Of a stretch of 13,564 bases of DNA, positions 6,144-13,564 are shown piece by piece. A model generated the notes under the pieces. The model made no database searches, was not told the origin of the DNA, and saw only the letters and a program-made list of their open reading frames with translations. Source of the DNA: an uncultured Cocleimonas sp. (GTDB lineage Bacteria > Pseudomonadota > Gammaproteobacteria > Thiotrichales > Thiotrichaceae); contig CALISP010000043.1 of assembly GCA_938041705.1 (NCBI GenBank), positions 1-13,564 of the forward strand, written 5' to 3'. The position numbers and the translations under genes are program-made. Every line of letters begins with the position of its first letter. Position 1 is the first letter of the stretch.

Positions 6144-7250
6144 ATGTCAGAAGCATCAAAAGATCAAGCATCACAACGTACTCCACTTTACGATAAGCAT
6201 TTAGAGTCAAATGGAAAAATTGTTGATTTTGCAGGATGGGAAATGCCAATTAACTATGGTTCTCAGGTAAAAGAGCATAATCAAGTGCGTGAAGACGCAG
6301 GTATGTTTGATGTCTCTCACATGGTAGTACTAGATTTTCATGGCAAGGACGTTAAACGTTTCCTGCAATACCTATTAGCCAATGATGTTGCAAAACTAAA
6401 AGATCCAGGTAAAGCCCTTTATAGTGGGATGCTTAATCATGATGGTGGCGTCATTGATGATCTTATCGTGTATTACTTAGCAGATGATTTCTATCGAATG
6501 GTTGTCAATGCTGCTACACGCGTAAATGATCTCAAATGGATTAACCAGCAAGCTGAAAGTTTTGAACTAGAAATAAAAGAGCGCGATGATTTAGCTATGA
6601 TTGCAGTTCAAGGTCCTAATGCACGAAAAAAAGCACACAGTATCCTCAGCCAAGAGGATGCATTTCAAGCGTCTAAATTGGAACCATTTTATGGCTCTCA
6701 AATAAATGATATTTTCTTCGCTAGAACTGGTTATACCGGTGAAGATGGCTATGAAATAATTTTACCTAATGAAAATGTAGCTGAATTTTGGGACCAATTG
6801 TTAGCTAGTGGTGTTCAGCCGATAGGTCTAGGAGCAAGAGATACTCTTCGTTTAGAAGCAGGCATGAACCTCTATGGAACAGATATGGATGAAACTATTA
6901 GTCCTTTGTCTGCAGGTATGTCATGGACAATTGCTTGGCAACCAGCTGATAGAGATTTTATTGGTAGATCAGCATTAGAACAACAAAAGAAAGAAGGTGT
7001 AAAACATAAGCTAGTTGGACTTATTTTGGAAGAGAAGGGTGTACTTCGTGGTCATCAAAAAGTAATAACTGAGTTTGGTGAAGGTGAGATTACCAGTGGA
7101 TCTTTTTCTCCTACTTTAGGTGTGTCCATAGCTCTGGCACGTGTACCTTTCGAAGCAAAAGACCAATGTCATGTTGATATTCGTGGCAAACAATTGTCAG
7201 CTAAAATCGTTAAACCTCAATTTGTAAGAAACGGACAATCAGTAGTTTAA
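6144..7250 (+). CDS. gcvT: Glycine cleavage system T protein (aminomethyltransferase)
   Basis: Transfers the methylene carbon from the aminomethyl-lipoyl arm of GcvH to tetrahydrofolate, releasing ammonia and giving 5,10-methylenetetrahydrofolate and reduced H protein. At 368 residues it is close to E. coli GcvT (364). Diagnostic segments include DFAGWEMPINYG (28-39), FDVSHM (55-60), GGVIDDLIVYY (101-111, holding the conserved aspartate region at the folate site) and a TGYTGEDGYEI motif in the middle of the protein. AAGGA at 6132-6136, seven bases before the ATG, supports the start. It is the first gene after the glycine riboswitch and terminator, so expression should follow glycine supply. 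gcvH follows after 60 bases. Confidence 0.97.
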   Translation: MSEASKDQASQRTPLYDKHLESNGKIVDFAGWEMPINYGSQVKEHNQVREDAGMFDVSHMVVLDFHGKDVKRFLQYLLANDVAKLKDPGKALYSGMLNHDGGVIDDLIVYYLADDFYRMVVNAATRVNDLKWINQQAESFELEIKERDDLAMIAVQGPNARKKAHSILSQEDAFQASKLEPFYGSQINDIFFARTGYTGEDGYEIILPNENVAEFWDQLLASGVQPIGLGARDTLRLEAGMNLYGTDMDETISPLSAGMSWTIAWQPADRDFIGRSALEQQKKEGVKHKLVGLILEEKGVLRGHQKVITEFGEGEITSGSFSPTLGVSIALARVPFEAKDQCHVDIRGKQLSAKIVKPQFVRNGQSVV

Positions 7251-7310
7251 TATTTATAAAACTACATCAACAAAATATATTTTATTTTTAATCTATAAGG
7301 AGAAATTAAT

Positions 7311-7700
7311 ATGAGTAACGAAAATCCAAGTGACCTTAAGTACACAACTACCCACGAATGGGTAAGAGATAATGGTGACGGTAGTGTAACTATTGGCATT
7401 ACTGAGCATGCACAAGATTTATTAGGCGATGTTGTATTCGTTGAATTACCAGAAGTTGAATCAAGTCTATCTGCGGAAGAAAATTGCGGTGTTATTGAGT
7501 CGGTAAAAGCGGCATCGGATATGTATGCACCCTTAGAAGGTGAAGTGACAGAAGTTAACGAAGAACTGGATGGTGAGCCTGAGCTTATTAACACAGCTCC
7601 ATTTGGTGAAGGCTGGATTTTCTCTATGAAAGTGAAATCTATGACAGATGTAGAAGAAATGATGGATGCCGATGCTTATGAGGCTTTTTGCCAAGAATAA
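7311..7700 (+). CDS. gcvH: Glycine cleavage system H protein (lipoyl carrier)
   Basis: Small lipoyl-domain protein that carries the aminomethyl group from GcvP to GcvT, and whose dihydrolipoyl arm is reoxidised by the L protein. At 129 residues it matches the usual length. The lipoylated lysine is Lys66 in GVIESVKAASDMYAP; THEWVR (14-19) and the G-D-VVFVELP stretch are typical of the family. A strong Shine-Dalgarno sequence, AAGGAG at 7297-7302, lies eight bases before the ATG and is the best in the window, in keeping with a carrier needed in excess over the enzymes. It shares the gcvT transcript. Lipoylation enzymes are not in the window. Confidence 0.97.
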   Translation: MSNENPSDLKYTTTHEWVRDNGDGSVTIGITEHAQDLLGDVVFVELPEVESSLSAEENCGVIESVKAASDMYAPLEGEVTEVNEELDGEPELINTAPFGEGWIFSMKVKSMTDVEEMMDADAYEAFCQE

Positions 7701-7802
7701 GTTGTTGTCTGCTTTTGCATACCATCGCTATTAAGATTGTATTTAAACTTAATATGCATTTATTAAACCAATAAACTTTATAAACCAAGTAATCCTAAAA
7801 CT

Positions 7803-10694
7803 ATGAAGAATTTACCTCTTACTCAACTTGATCAACACGATGAATTTATTTCCCGTCATATAGGCATTGATGCTGATGATGTTAACTCAATGATAAGTGA
7901 AATTAAGGTTAAATCACTTGATGAGTTAATTGATAAAACAGTACCAGAAAGTATCAGAATCCGTGAGCCTTTGGCATTAGATGATAGTTGCTCTGAACAA
8001 GAAGCACTAGAAACCTTAAGAGCTATTGCAGATAAGAACACGGTTAATACTTCTTATATAGGTTTAGGTTATTACGATACATTAGTGCCATCAGTAATAA
8101 AAAGAAATGTATTGGAGAATCCCGGTTGGTACACCGCTTATACACCTTATCAAGCGGAAATTTCTCAAGGTCGATTAGAAGGTTTATTAAACTATCAACA
8201 AATGGTGATGGATCTTACAGCGATGGACATGGCTAATGCATCTTTACTAGATGAAGCTACTGCTGCAGCCGAAGCTATGGCTCTAAGCAAACGTTCAAAC
8301 CGTCTAAAAACAGATAAGTTTTTTATAGATAACGGGGTATTTCCTCAAACGATTGAAGTAATCAAAACCAGAGCTCAATATTTTGGATTTGAGTTAATTT
8401 ATGGTGATGCTAAAACTGAACTGAGTGATCATGAAGTGTTTGGTGTGTTAGTTCAGTATCCAAATGCAGACGGTTCAATTACTGATATCGAACCAATCAT
8501 TGCTCAAGCTCATGAGCAAAAAGCTTTGGTAAGCGTTAGTACAGACTTAATGTCATTAATTAAGTTAAAGCCTCCTGGAGAAATGGGTGCTGATATCGTT
8601 TTAGGTAATTCTCAGCGTTTTGGTGTTCCTATGGGCTTTGGTGGTCCGCATGCTGCATTTTTCGCCGTTACCGATAAACTTAAGCGTTCTGTGCCCGGGA
8701 GAGTTATTGGAGTATCAATTGATAGCCGAGGTAATAATGCTTTACGCATGGCAATGCAAACACGTGAACAACATATTCGTCGTGATAAAGCGACGTCCAA
8801 TATATGTACAGCTCAAGCATTGTTAGCCAATATGGCAGGATTCTATGCTGTTTATCATGGCGCTACTGGATTAACAACAATAGCTAGTCGCATACATCGC
8901 TTAACCAACATATTTGCCTTAGCACTATCACAAGTTACTAATACTAAGATAAAGAAAATTATCAATGATTCGTGGTTTGATACTTTAACTATTGATGTTG
9001 GTGATCAACAGCAAGATATTTATAAAGCAGCGTTGGATAAAGGTGTTAATTTAGGCTTAGTTGATTCAGACAAAATTCGAATTAGTTTTGATGAAGCTAA
9101 AACTGTTTCAGACCTTGAAGACTTATTTGCTATTTTCTTTGGTGATAAGCATGGTTTGGTAGTTGGAGATCTAGATAATCAAATAGTTTCATTAGATTCT
9201 TTAAGTGGTATTCCTACTACAAATGTTCGTGAAACTGAATTTTTGACTCATGAAGTATTTAAGCAATACCATACTGAAACTGAAATGATGCGTTATTTAA
9301 AGCGACTTGAGAATAAAGACTTATCTCTAGTACATGCCATGATTCCATTAGGCTCATGTACTATGAAGCTTAATGCAGCAAGTGAATTAATGCCGCTGAG
9401 TTGGGCAGAGTTTTCAAGTATTCATCCATTTGCTCCAAAAGATCAAACTGTTGGTTATCTAGAAATGATAGACCAGTTATCAGCATGGTTAGCCGAGGTA
9501 ACAGGATATGCAGCGGTATCTTTACAACCCAATTCAGGTGCACAAGGTGAATATGCAGGATTAGTAGCAATAAACCGCTACAACAAGAGCATTGGACAGG
9601 GGCATCGAAATATCTGTTTAACTCCAACTTCAGCTCATGGAACTAACCCTGCTTCTGCTGCTATGGCTCGAATGCAAATTGTCTTAGTCGATTGTGATAA
9701 AGATGGAAATGTTGATGTAGAGGATTTGCGAGAAAAAGCTAATCTTCATAAAGATAACTTAGCTTGTATTATGGTGACTTATCCATCTACTCATGGTGTT
9801 TTCGAAGATGGAATTGTTGAAGTTTGTGAAATCGTACATGAGTGTGGTGGTCAGGTTTATTTGGACGGCGCCAACCTAAATGCACAAAAGGGATTATCTA
9901 AACCTGGGGTTTTCGGATCAGATGTATCTCATTTAAACTTACACAAAACATTTGCCATTCCACATGGTGGTGGTGGACCAGGAGTTGGGCCAATTGGTGT
10001 TCGATCACATTTGGCACCTTTTCTACCAGGTCATATTAGTAACAATGATGATAACAATACTCATGCTGTATCAGCAGCGCCATTTGGTAGTGCTTCTATC
10101 TTAACTATCTCATGGATGTATATGAAAATGTTGGGTGCTAGAGGTAATACTGACGTGAGTCGTATCGCTATTCTTAGTGCAAATTATATTGCAAAACGTT
10201 TAAGTAATGACTATCCGATATTATATCGTGGAAAAAATGGGTTTGTAGCTCACGAATGTATTATTGATATTCGACCTATAAAAGAGACTTCAGGAATTAG
10301 TGAAGAAGATATTGCTAAGCGTTTAATGGATTATGGTTTCCATGCGCCAACCATGTCTTTTCCTGTCGCAGGAACATTAATGATAGAGCCTACCGAATCA
10401 GAATCTAAATATGAATTAGATCGCTTTTGTGATGCAATGATTGAAATTAAAGTTGAAATTAATAAAGTCCAAAATGGTGAATGGCCGATTGATAATAATC
10501 CTTTAGTTAATGCTCCTCATACAGTAGCGGATCTTACTGAAGAATGGGACCGTCCTTACGATAAAATGATAGCGATTATGCCAAAAGGAGTAATTGCAAC
10601 TAGTAAATATTGGCCTTCAGTTAATCGTGTAGATAATGTTCATGGTGATCGTAATTTAGTTTGCTCATGCCCACCCATTGAAAGCTATAGGTAA
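7803..10694 (+). CDS. gcvP: Glycine cleavage system P protein (glycine decarboxylase)
   Basis: Pyridoxal-phosphate enzyme that decarboxylates glycine and passes the aminomethyl group to the lipoyl arm of GcvH. At 963 residues it is the fused single-chain type (E. coli 957), not the split GcvPA/GcvPB form. The N-terminal half has FISRHIG near residue 20, a GYYDTLVP motif and GMGF-type PMGFGGPHAAFFA. The C-terminal half carries the cofactor lysine Lys715 in NLHKTF, followed by the glycine-rich HGGGGPGVGPIGV, plus SAHGTNPASAAMA. A 102-base gap separates it from gcvH; it holds only weak AT-rich repeats. The ATG has no clear Shine-Dalgarno sequence, but the N-terminus aligns with the family from the first residues. 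No terminator follows before dgkA. Confidence 0.97.
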   Translation: MKNLPLTQLDQHDEFISRHIGIDADDVNSMISEIKVKSLDELIDKTVPESIRIREPLALDDSCSEQEALETLRAIADKNTVNTSYIGLGYYDTLVPSVIKRNVLENPGWYTAYTPYQAEISQGRLEGLLNYQQMVMDLTAMDMANASLLDEATAAAEAMALSKRSNRLKTDKFFIDNGVFPQTIEVIKTRAQYFGFELIYGDAKTELSDHEVFGVLVQYPNADGSITDIEPIIAQAHEQKALVSVSTDLMSLIKLKPPGEMGADIVLGNSQRFGVPMGFGGPHAAFFAVTDKLKRSVPGRVIGVSIDSRGNNALRMAMQTREQHIRRDKATSNICTAQALLANMAGFYAVYHGATGLTTIASRIHRLTNIFALALSQVTNTKIKKIINDSWFDTLTIDVGDQQQDIYKAALDKGVNLGLVDSDKIRISFDEAKTVSDLEDLFAIFFGDKHGLVVGDLDNQIVSLDSLSGIPTTNVRETEFLTHEVFKQYHTETEMMRYLKRLENKDLSLVHAMIPLGSCTMKLNAASELMPLSWAEFSSIHPFAPKDQTVGYLEMIDQLSAWLAEVTGYAAVSLQPNSGAQGEYAGLVAINRYNKSIGQGHRNICLTPTSAHGTNPASAAMARMQIVLVDCDKDGNVDVEDLREKANLHKDNLACIMVTYPSTHGVFEDGIVEVCEIVHECGGQVYLDGANLNAQKGLSKPGVFGSDVSHLNLHKTFAIPHGGGGPGVGPIGVRSHLAPFLPGHISNNDDNNTHAVSAAPFGSASILTISWMYMKMLGARGNTDVSRIAILSANYIAKRLSNDYPILYRGKNGFVAHECIIDIRPIKETSGISEEDIAKRLMDYGFHAPTMSFPVAGTLMIEPTESESKYELDRFCDAMIEIKVEINKVQNGEWPIDNNPLVNAPHTVADLTEEWDRPYDKMIAIMPKGVIATSKYWPSVNRVDNVHGDRNLVCSCPPIESYR

Positions 10695-10699
10695 TTATT

Positions 10700-11062
10700 A
10701 TGGCAGGAAGCGGTAACACAGGAATAATACGCTGGAAAAAAGCCTTCGAATTTACATGTTTAGGTTTAAAAGCAACCTATAAGCATGAAGAGGCTTTTCG
10801 ACAAGAAGTTTTTGTATTCTTTATCTCTATCCCTCTAGCTTTATGGTTAGGGGGGTCTTCAATCGAAATAATATTGATGATAGGAAGTATTGTTTTATTA
10901 TTGATTGTTGAATTAATTAATTCAGCAATCGAAGCAGTGGTTGATAGGTTTGGTGGAGAAATCCATGAGTTGTCGGGAAGAGCAAAAGATATGGGTTCTG
11001 CAGCTGTGTTTATAACCATGTTGAACGCAATGATGGTTTGGTTAGTCCTAATCTTTAATTAA
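10700..11062 (+). CDS. dgkA: Diacylglycerol kinase DgkA
   Basis: Small trimeric inner-membrane kinase that phosphorylates diacylglycerol to phosphatidate. In E. coli it recycles the diacylglycerol left when phosphoglycerol is moved from phospholipid to periplasmic glucans. It has 120 residues, against 122 in E. coli. Signature segments are EAFRQE (31-36), VELINSAIEAVVDR (70-83) and LSGRAKDMGSAAV (91-103). The catalytic and metal-site residues Glu30, Glu71, Asn74 and Glu78 sit two places beyond their E. coli counterparts. Membrane segments are at about 37-52, 55-73 and 99-118. The ATG lies five bases after the gcvP stop, with only a weak AGG (10689-10691) as ribosome-binding site, which suggests co-transcription and perhaps translational coupling with gcvP. 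No separate promoter is evident. Confidence 0.96.
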   Translation: MAGSGNTGIIRWKKAFEFTCLGLKATYKHEEAFRQEVFVFFISIPLALWLGGSSIEIILMIGSIVLLLIVELINSAIEAVVDRFGGEIHELSGRAKDMGSAAVFITMLNAMMVWLVLIFN

Positions 11063-11264
11063 TAGAGTTTTTATGTTTAGGCTGGTATAAATTAATTATC
11101 AGATCAGATTGGTTATAATTGTCATGTAAAAAAGTCGAAATTATAATTAATAATTGTTTATTTTATCATCCTGAAAAACCTTTGAATTCACAATCGAATT
11201 GCAGAGTTATAACAAAAGTAGGGGGGTGTTTATAAATTTAATATACTGCTTAAAATATATTAAA

Positions 11265-11300
11265 ATTGGTTAATGGTCAGTAGGAGGACCATTAACCAAT
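11265..11300. terminator. 14-bp hairpin between dgkA and prc, probable terminator
   Basis: ATTGGTTAATGGTC (11265-11278) pairs perfectly with GACCATTAACCAAT (11287-11300) around an 8-base loop. It starts seven bases past the minus-strand prc stop codon, so it is chiefly placed to end prc. Short T-rich tracts flank it in both directions (ATTTTAATA on the minus strand, ATATTTTAATT on the plus strand), so it may also stop the gcv-dgkA transcript. The T-tracts are interrupted, so its strength is uncertain. Confidence 0.6.
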
Positions 11301-11307
11301 ATTTTAA

Positions 11308-13506
11308 TTACTGTTTTGAAGCCGAAATAATATTGAAGTCATTTAAGTCAGTGAGGATGTGCGCAGCTTCATTTAAGAATACATCAACAGGTTTTTTAGT
11401 AAATATATCGTCGTTCTTCTTTTCCTGAGCGTCTCTTAATTCCTTCATTGTTTTGTATTCAGGTAACCCATTCGCAACTTGCAACTTGTTTTCTAAACTA
11501 AGTAATTGCTTGTCAAATAAAGCGCGCTTTGCTTTTCTCTTTTCCAAGTTTAATGAAGCTGTTTTTTCATTACCTGCAGTGACCAATAATTTTACTCTTT
11601 CTACGGTCGTTTTAAACTTAGGATTGTTAGCAATTCTAGCCTGTGACTTTGCTTTTGCTTGTTGCATTACTGTTGAGTTAAATGCTTTATCAAAATCTTT
11701 ATGTTTGGCGACTTCTATACGTCTCCATGGTAATGCATTTTTATAAGCACGTTCGCCAAAATCACCTTCAATTTTTGGTAAATTCCAAGGCAAGTCAGGT
11801 ATAACCCCTTTGTGCTGGGTACTTTCTCCGTTAATTCGAAAGAATTGAGCGCTGGTAATTTTGATTTGTCCTAAAGGCTTATCAAAGGTTTTTCTAGTAT
11901 ATGACTCAAGTGGAAGAACAGTTTGTACCGTTCCCTTTCCGAAAGTAGTTTCTCCAATTATTACGCCACGTTGATAATCTTGAATTGCTCCAGCAAAAAT
12001 CTCTGAAGCTGAAGCACTTCCACTATCAATTAGAACAGCCATAGGGCCATCATACAAAACACCAGAATCCTCATCTTTCAGGATATCTGTGCGTCCAGTT
12101 GTGTCATTGATTTGAACAACGGGACCTTTATCGATAAATAACCCAGTTAAGGAAACTACCTCACTCAGTGAGCCGCCTCCATTTCCACGTAAATCAATTA
12201 TTAAATCATCAATTCCTTCTTCATTTAGCTCAAGAAGCAATTTCTTTACATCTCGAGTTGTACCAGCATAATCCTTATCGCCTCGATTTCGAGCTTTAAA
12301 GTCTATATAGAAAGAAGGAAGATCAATGACCCCAACTTTGACTTTACCCTTTGGTCTATCTATTTCAATGATACGTTTACTGGCAGCTTGATGTTCTAGT
12401 TTAATTTTATCTCTGACAATATTAACCGTTTTAGGTTTACCACTTAGTCCAGTTGCATTGGGTAAAACGGATAAAACTACCGTACTACCTTTTTCACCAC
12501 GAATAATGTTTACTACATCACTTAAGCGCCATCCAACAATGTCTTTTACTGATGAGACTGTTTTTTGACCAACACCAATAATGCGGTCTCCTGCAGAAAT
12601 TTGACCCGTAAGGTCAGCAGGACCACCGGGTACAACAGAAACAATCTTTGTGTGATCTTCATCAGTTCTTAGTACAGCACCAATACCACTCAAGGATAAG
12701 CTCATATTAATATCGAATTGTTCAGAAGAACGAGGTGATAAATAAGAAGTATGTGGTTCTACTGCTCCTGCGTAAGCATTTACAATAGTTTGAAATAATT
12801 CATTTGGCTTAATCTGGGAAGTACGTTTAGTCATATTGACGTAACGTTTTTTTAATTTTTTAACGGCTTCAGCTGGTTTTGTATCAGCTAATATCTCATT
12901 GATGTAAGCATTCTTTATACGTTTTTCCCACAGTAAGTTTAGAGCCGTTTCACTAATTTCCCACTTAGCATCTTTACGATCTAATAAATATTCAGCATCT
13001 GTATTTAATGCGAAAGGTTTTTCAATACGCATGGTTGCATATCTTGACCTTTCATTAATGCGTTGCTGATATTTTTTAAAAATATTAACTGCAACTTCAG
13101 TATTACCATCGTTAATATAATCATCGAACTTATCTCGATGTACATTAAATGATTTAATATCTGCTTCAGTAAAGTACACTTTACTTGGATCTAATTGATC
13201 TAAATATTGATCTAGAATTTTTCCTGAAAATTCATCATTTAATTCAAACTTTTTATAATGATAGCGTTTTAACATGCTATTGATTATTTTGTATTCGAAA
13301 GAATGACGAGGCGTCAACTGCCCAATTGGAGTATTTGCATTTTCAGCCGCATTAGCTGATTCAATTAAGGTAGCTGATGGGGGTGTGCCTAAGCAACCCG
13401 CTAAAACAATAAAAGAACTGAGTAAAGTCATTCTTAAAGTAGTTTTTAAAGGGTATGACCAAAACAATGGCAGTGTGGTGTTTTTCATTCTATTTATCAT
13501 CGACAT
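11308..13506 (-). CDS. prc: Tail-specific (C-terminal processing) protease Prc, putative lipoprotein
   Basis: Serine protease of family S41 that degrades or trims envelope proteins from their C-termini; known E. coli targets include FtsI and the hydrolase MepS. The order is the Prc N-terminal helical domain (about 65-255), a PDZ domain starting near Phe264 (SLSLSGIGAVL), the catalytic core with the Ser499/Lys524 dyad (SGSASASE and TFGKGTVQ, 25 residues apart as in E. coli) and a lysine-rich C-terminal domain. At 732 residues it is longer than E. coli Prc (682), partly through a longer N-terminus. That N-terminus ends in a lipobox, LAGC, at 35-38, with Leu39 at +2, suggesting an outer-membrane lipoprotein. 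The start is uncertain: ATGs at 13506, 13500 and 13488 are all in frame and none has a clear Shine-Dalgarno sequence. Confidence 0.94.
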   Translation of the reverse strand: MSMINRMKNTTLPLFWSYPLKTTLRMTLLSSFIVLAGCLGTPPSATLIESANAAENANTPIGQLTPRHSFEYKIINSMLKRYHYKKFELNDEFSGKILDQYLDQLDPSKVYFTEADIKSFNVHRDKFDDYINDGNTEVAVNIFKKYQQRINERSRYATMRIEKPFALNTDAEYLLDRKDAKWEISETALNLLWEKRIKNAYINEILADTKPAEAVKKLKKRYVNMTKRTSQIKPNELFQTIVNAYAGAVEPHTSYLSPRSSEQFDINMSLSLSGIGAVLRTDEDHTKIVSVVPGGPADLTGQISAGDRIIGVGQKTVSSVKDIVGWRLSDVVNIIRGEKGSTVVLSVLPNATGLSGKPKTVNIVRDKIKLEHQAASKRIIEIDRPKGKVKVGVIDLPSFYIDFKARNRGDKDYAGTTRDVKKLLLELNEEGIDDLIIDLRGNGGGSLSEVVSLTGLFIDKGPVVQINDTTGRTDILKDEDSGVLYDGPMAVLIDSGSASASEIFAGAIQDYQRGVIIGETTFGKGTVQTVLPLESYTRKTFDKPLGQIKITSAQFFRINGESTQHKGVIPDLPWNLPKIEGDFGERAYKNALPWRRIEVAKHKDFDKAFNSTVMQQAKAKSQARIANNPKFKTTVERVKLLVTAGNEKTASLNLEKRKAKRALFDKQLLSLENKLQVANGLPEYKTMKELRDAQEKKNDDIFTKKPVDVFLNEAAHILTDLNDFNIISASKQ

Positions 13507-13564
13507 ATCGTGTAGGGTTAGTGAATTTTAATGCAAAATTACTATAGCATACTGTTTCTGTTTA

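Noticed and set aside
7262..7594. Minus-strand open frame of 110 codons opposite gcvH
   Set aside because: It is fully overlapped by gcvH and its leader, has a serine- and proline-rich low-complexity translation, and shows no recognisable motif; it is a shadow of gcvH.
7731..7790. Small AT-rich inverted repeats between gcvH and gcvP, for example TTTATT/AATAAA
   Set aside because: Six A-T pairs only, no T-run and no promoter of quality; expected by chance in 102 bases this AT-rich.
11113..11146. TTATAATT/AATTATAA inverted repeat and a TATAAT hexamer in the dgkA-prc gap
   Set aside because: No matching -35 and no gene downstream on the plus strand; the arms are pure A-T in an AT-rich spacer. 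I see no RNA gene or small ORF there.

Overview
This window looks like a chromosomal segment of a low-GC gammaproteobacterium, which I cannot place to genus. Three things point there: a XerD ending in HHPRG followed directly by dsbC, as in the enterobacterial xerD-dsbC-recJ order; gcvT-gcvH-gcvP with a full-length fused P-protein; and DgkA and Prc sequences close in length and motifs to the Escherichia coli proteins. I see no insertion sequence, prophage, CRISPR array, tRNA or rRNA. The content is mostly housekeeping, and the most informative non-coding element is a tandem glycine riboswitch. I found no convincing undescribed system.

Layout. Positions 57-2306 carry a Wzc-type polysaccharide co-polymerase fused to a bacterial tyrosine kinase, probably the edge of an exopolysaccharide locus lying to the left. 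A small unrecognised membrane-anchored protein with four cysteines follows (2476-3012). Its start codon lies at the end of a perfect 15-bp inverted repeat that also overlaps a candidate promoter. It converges on a minus-strand inositol-monophosphatase-family phosphatase of the histidinol-phosphatase (HisN) type (3107-3871). Divergent from that gene is xerD (3995-4900, GTG start), then dsbC (5065-5817) with its own good promoter.

At 5871-6126 lies a two-aptamer glycine riboswitch with a leader-linker helix, followed at once by a strong intrinsic terminator. It controls gcvT (6144-7250), gcvH (7311-7700) and gcvP (7803-10694). Together these encode the T, H and P proteins of the glycine cleavage system; the L protein is not in the window. 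dgkA (10700-11062) begins five bases after gcvP with no terminator between, so it is probably read through from the same transcript. On the minus strand, prc (11308-13506) encodes a tail-specific protease with an apparent lipoprotein signal. A 14-bp hairpin separates it from the dgkA side.

How the parts work together: glycine sensed by the riboswitch should set expression of the glycine cleavage enzymes, which make CO2, ammonia and 5,10-methylenetetrahydrofolate. DsbC (disulfide isomerisation), Prc (proteolysis), DgkA (lipid recycling) and Wzc (capsule or exopolysaccharide export) are all envelope functions but show no shared operon apart from the gcvP-dgkA link. The longest gene-free stretch is 5818-6143, which is filled by the riboswitch and terminator. 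The 202 bases at 11063-11264 are AT-rich and contain nothing I can support as a gene.
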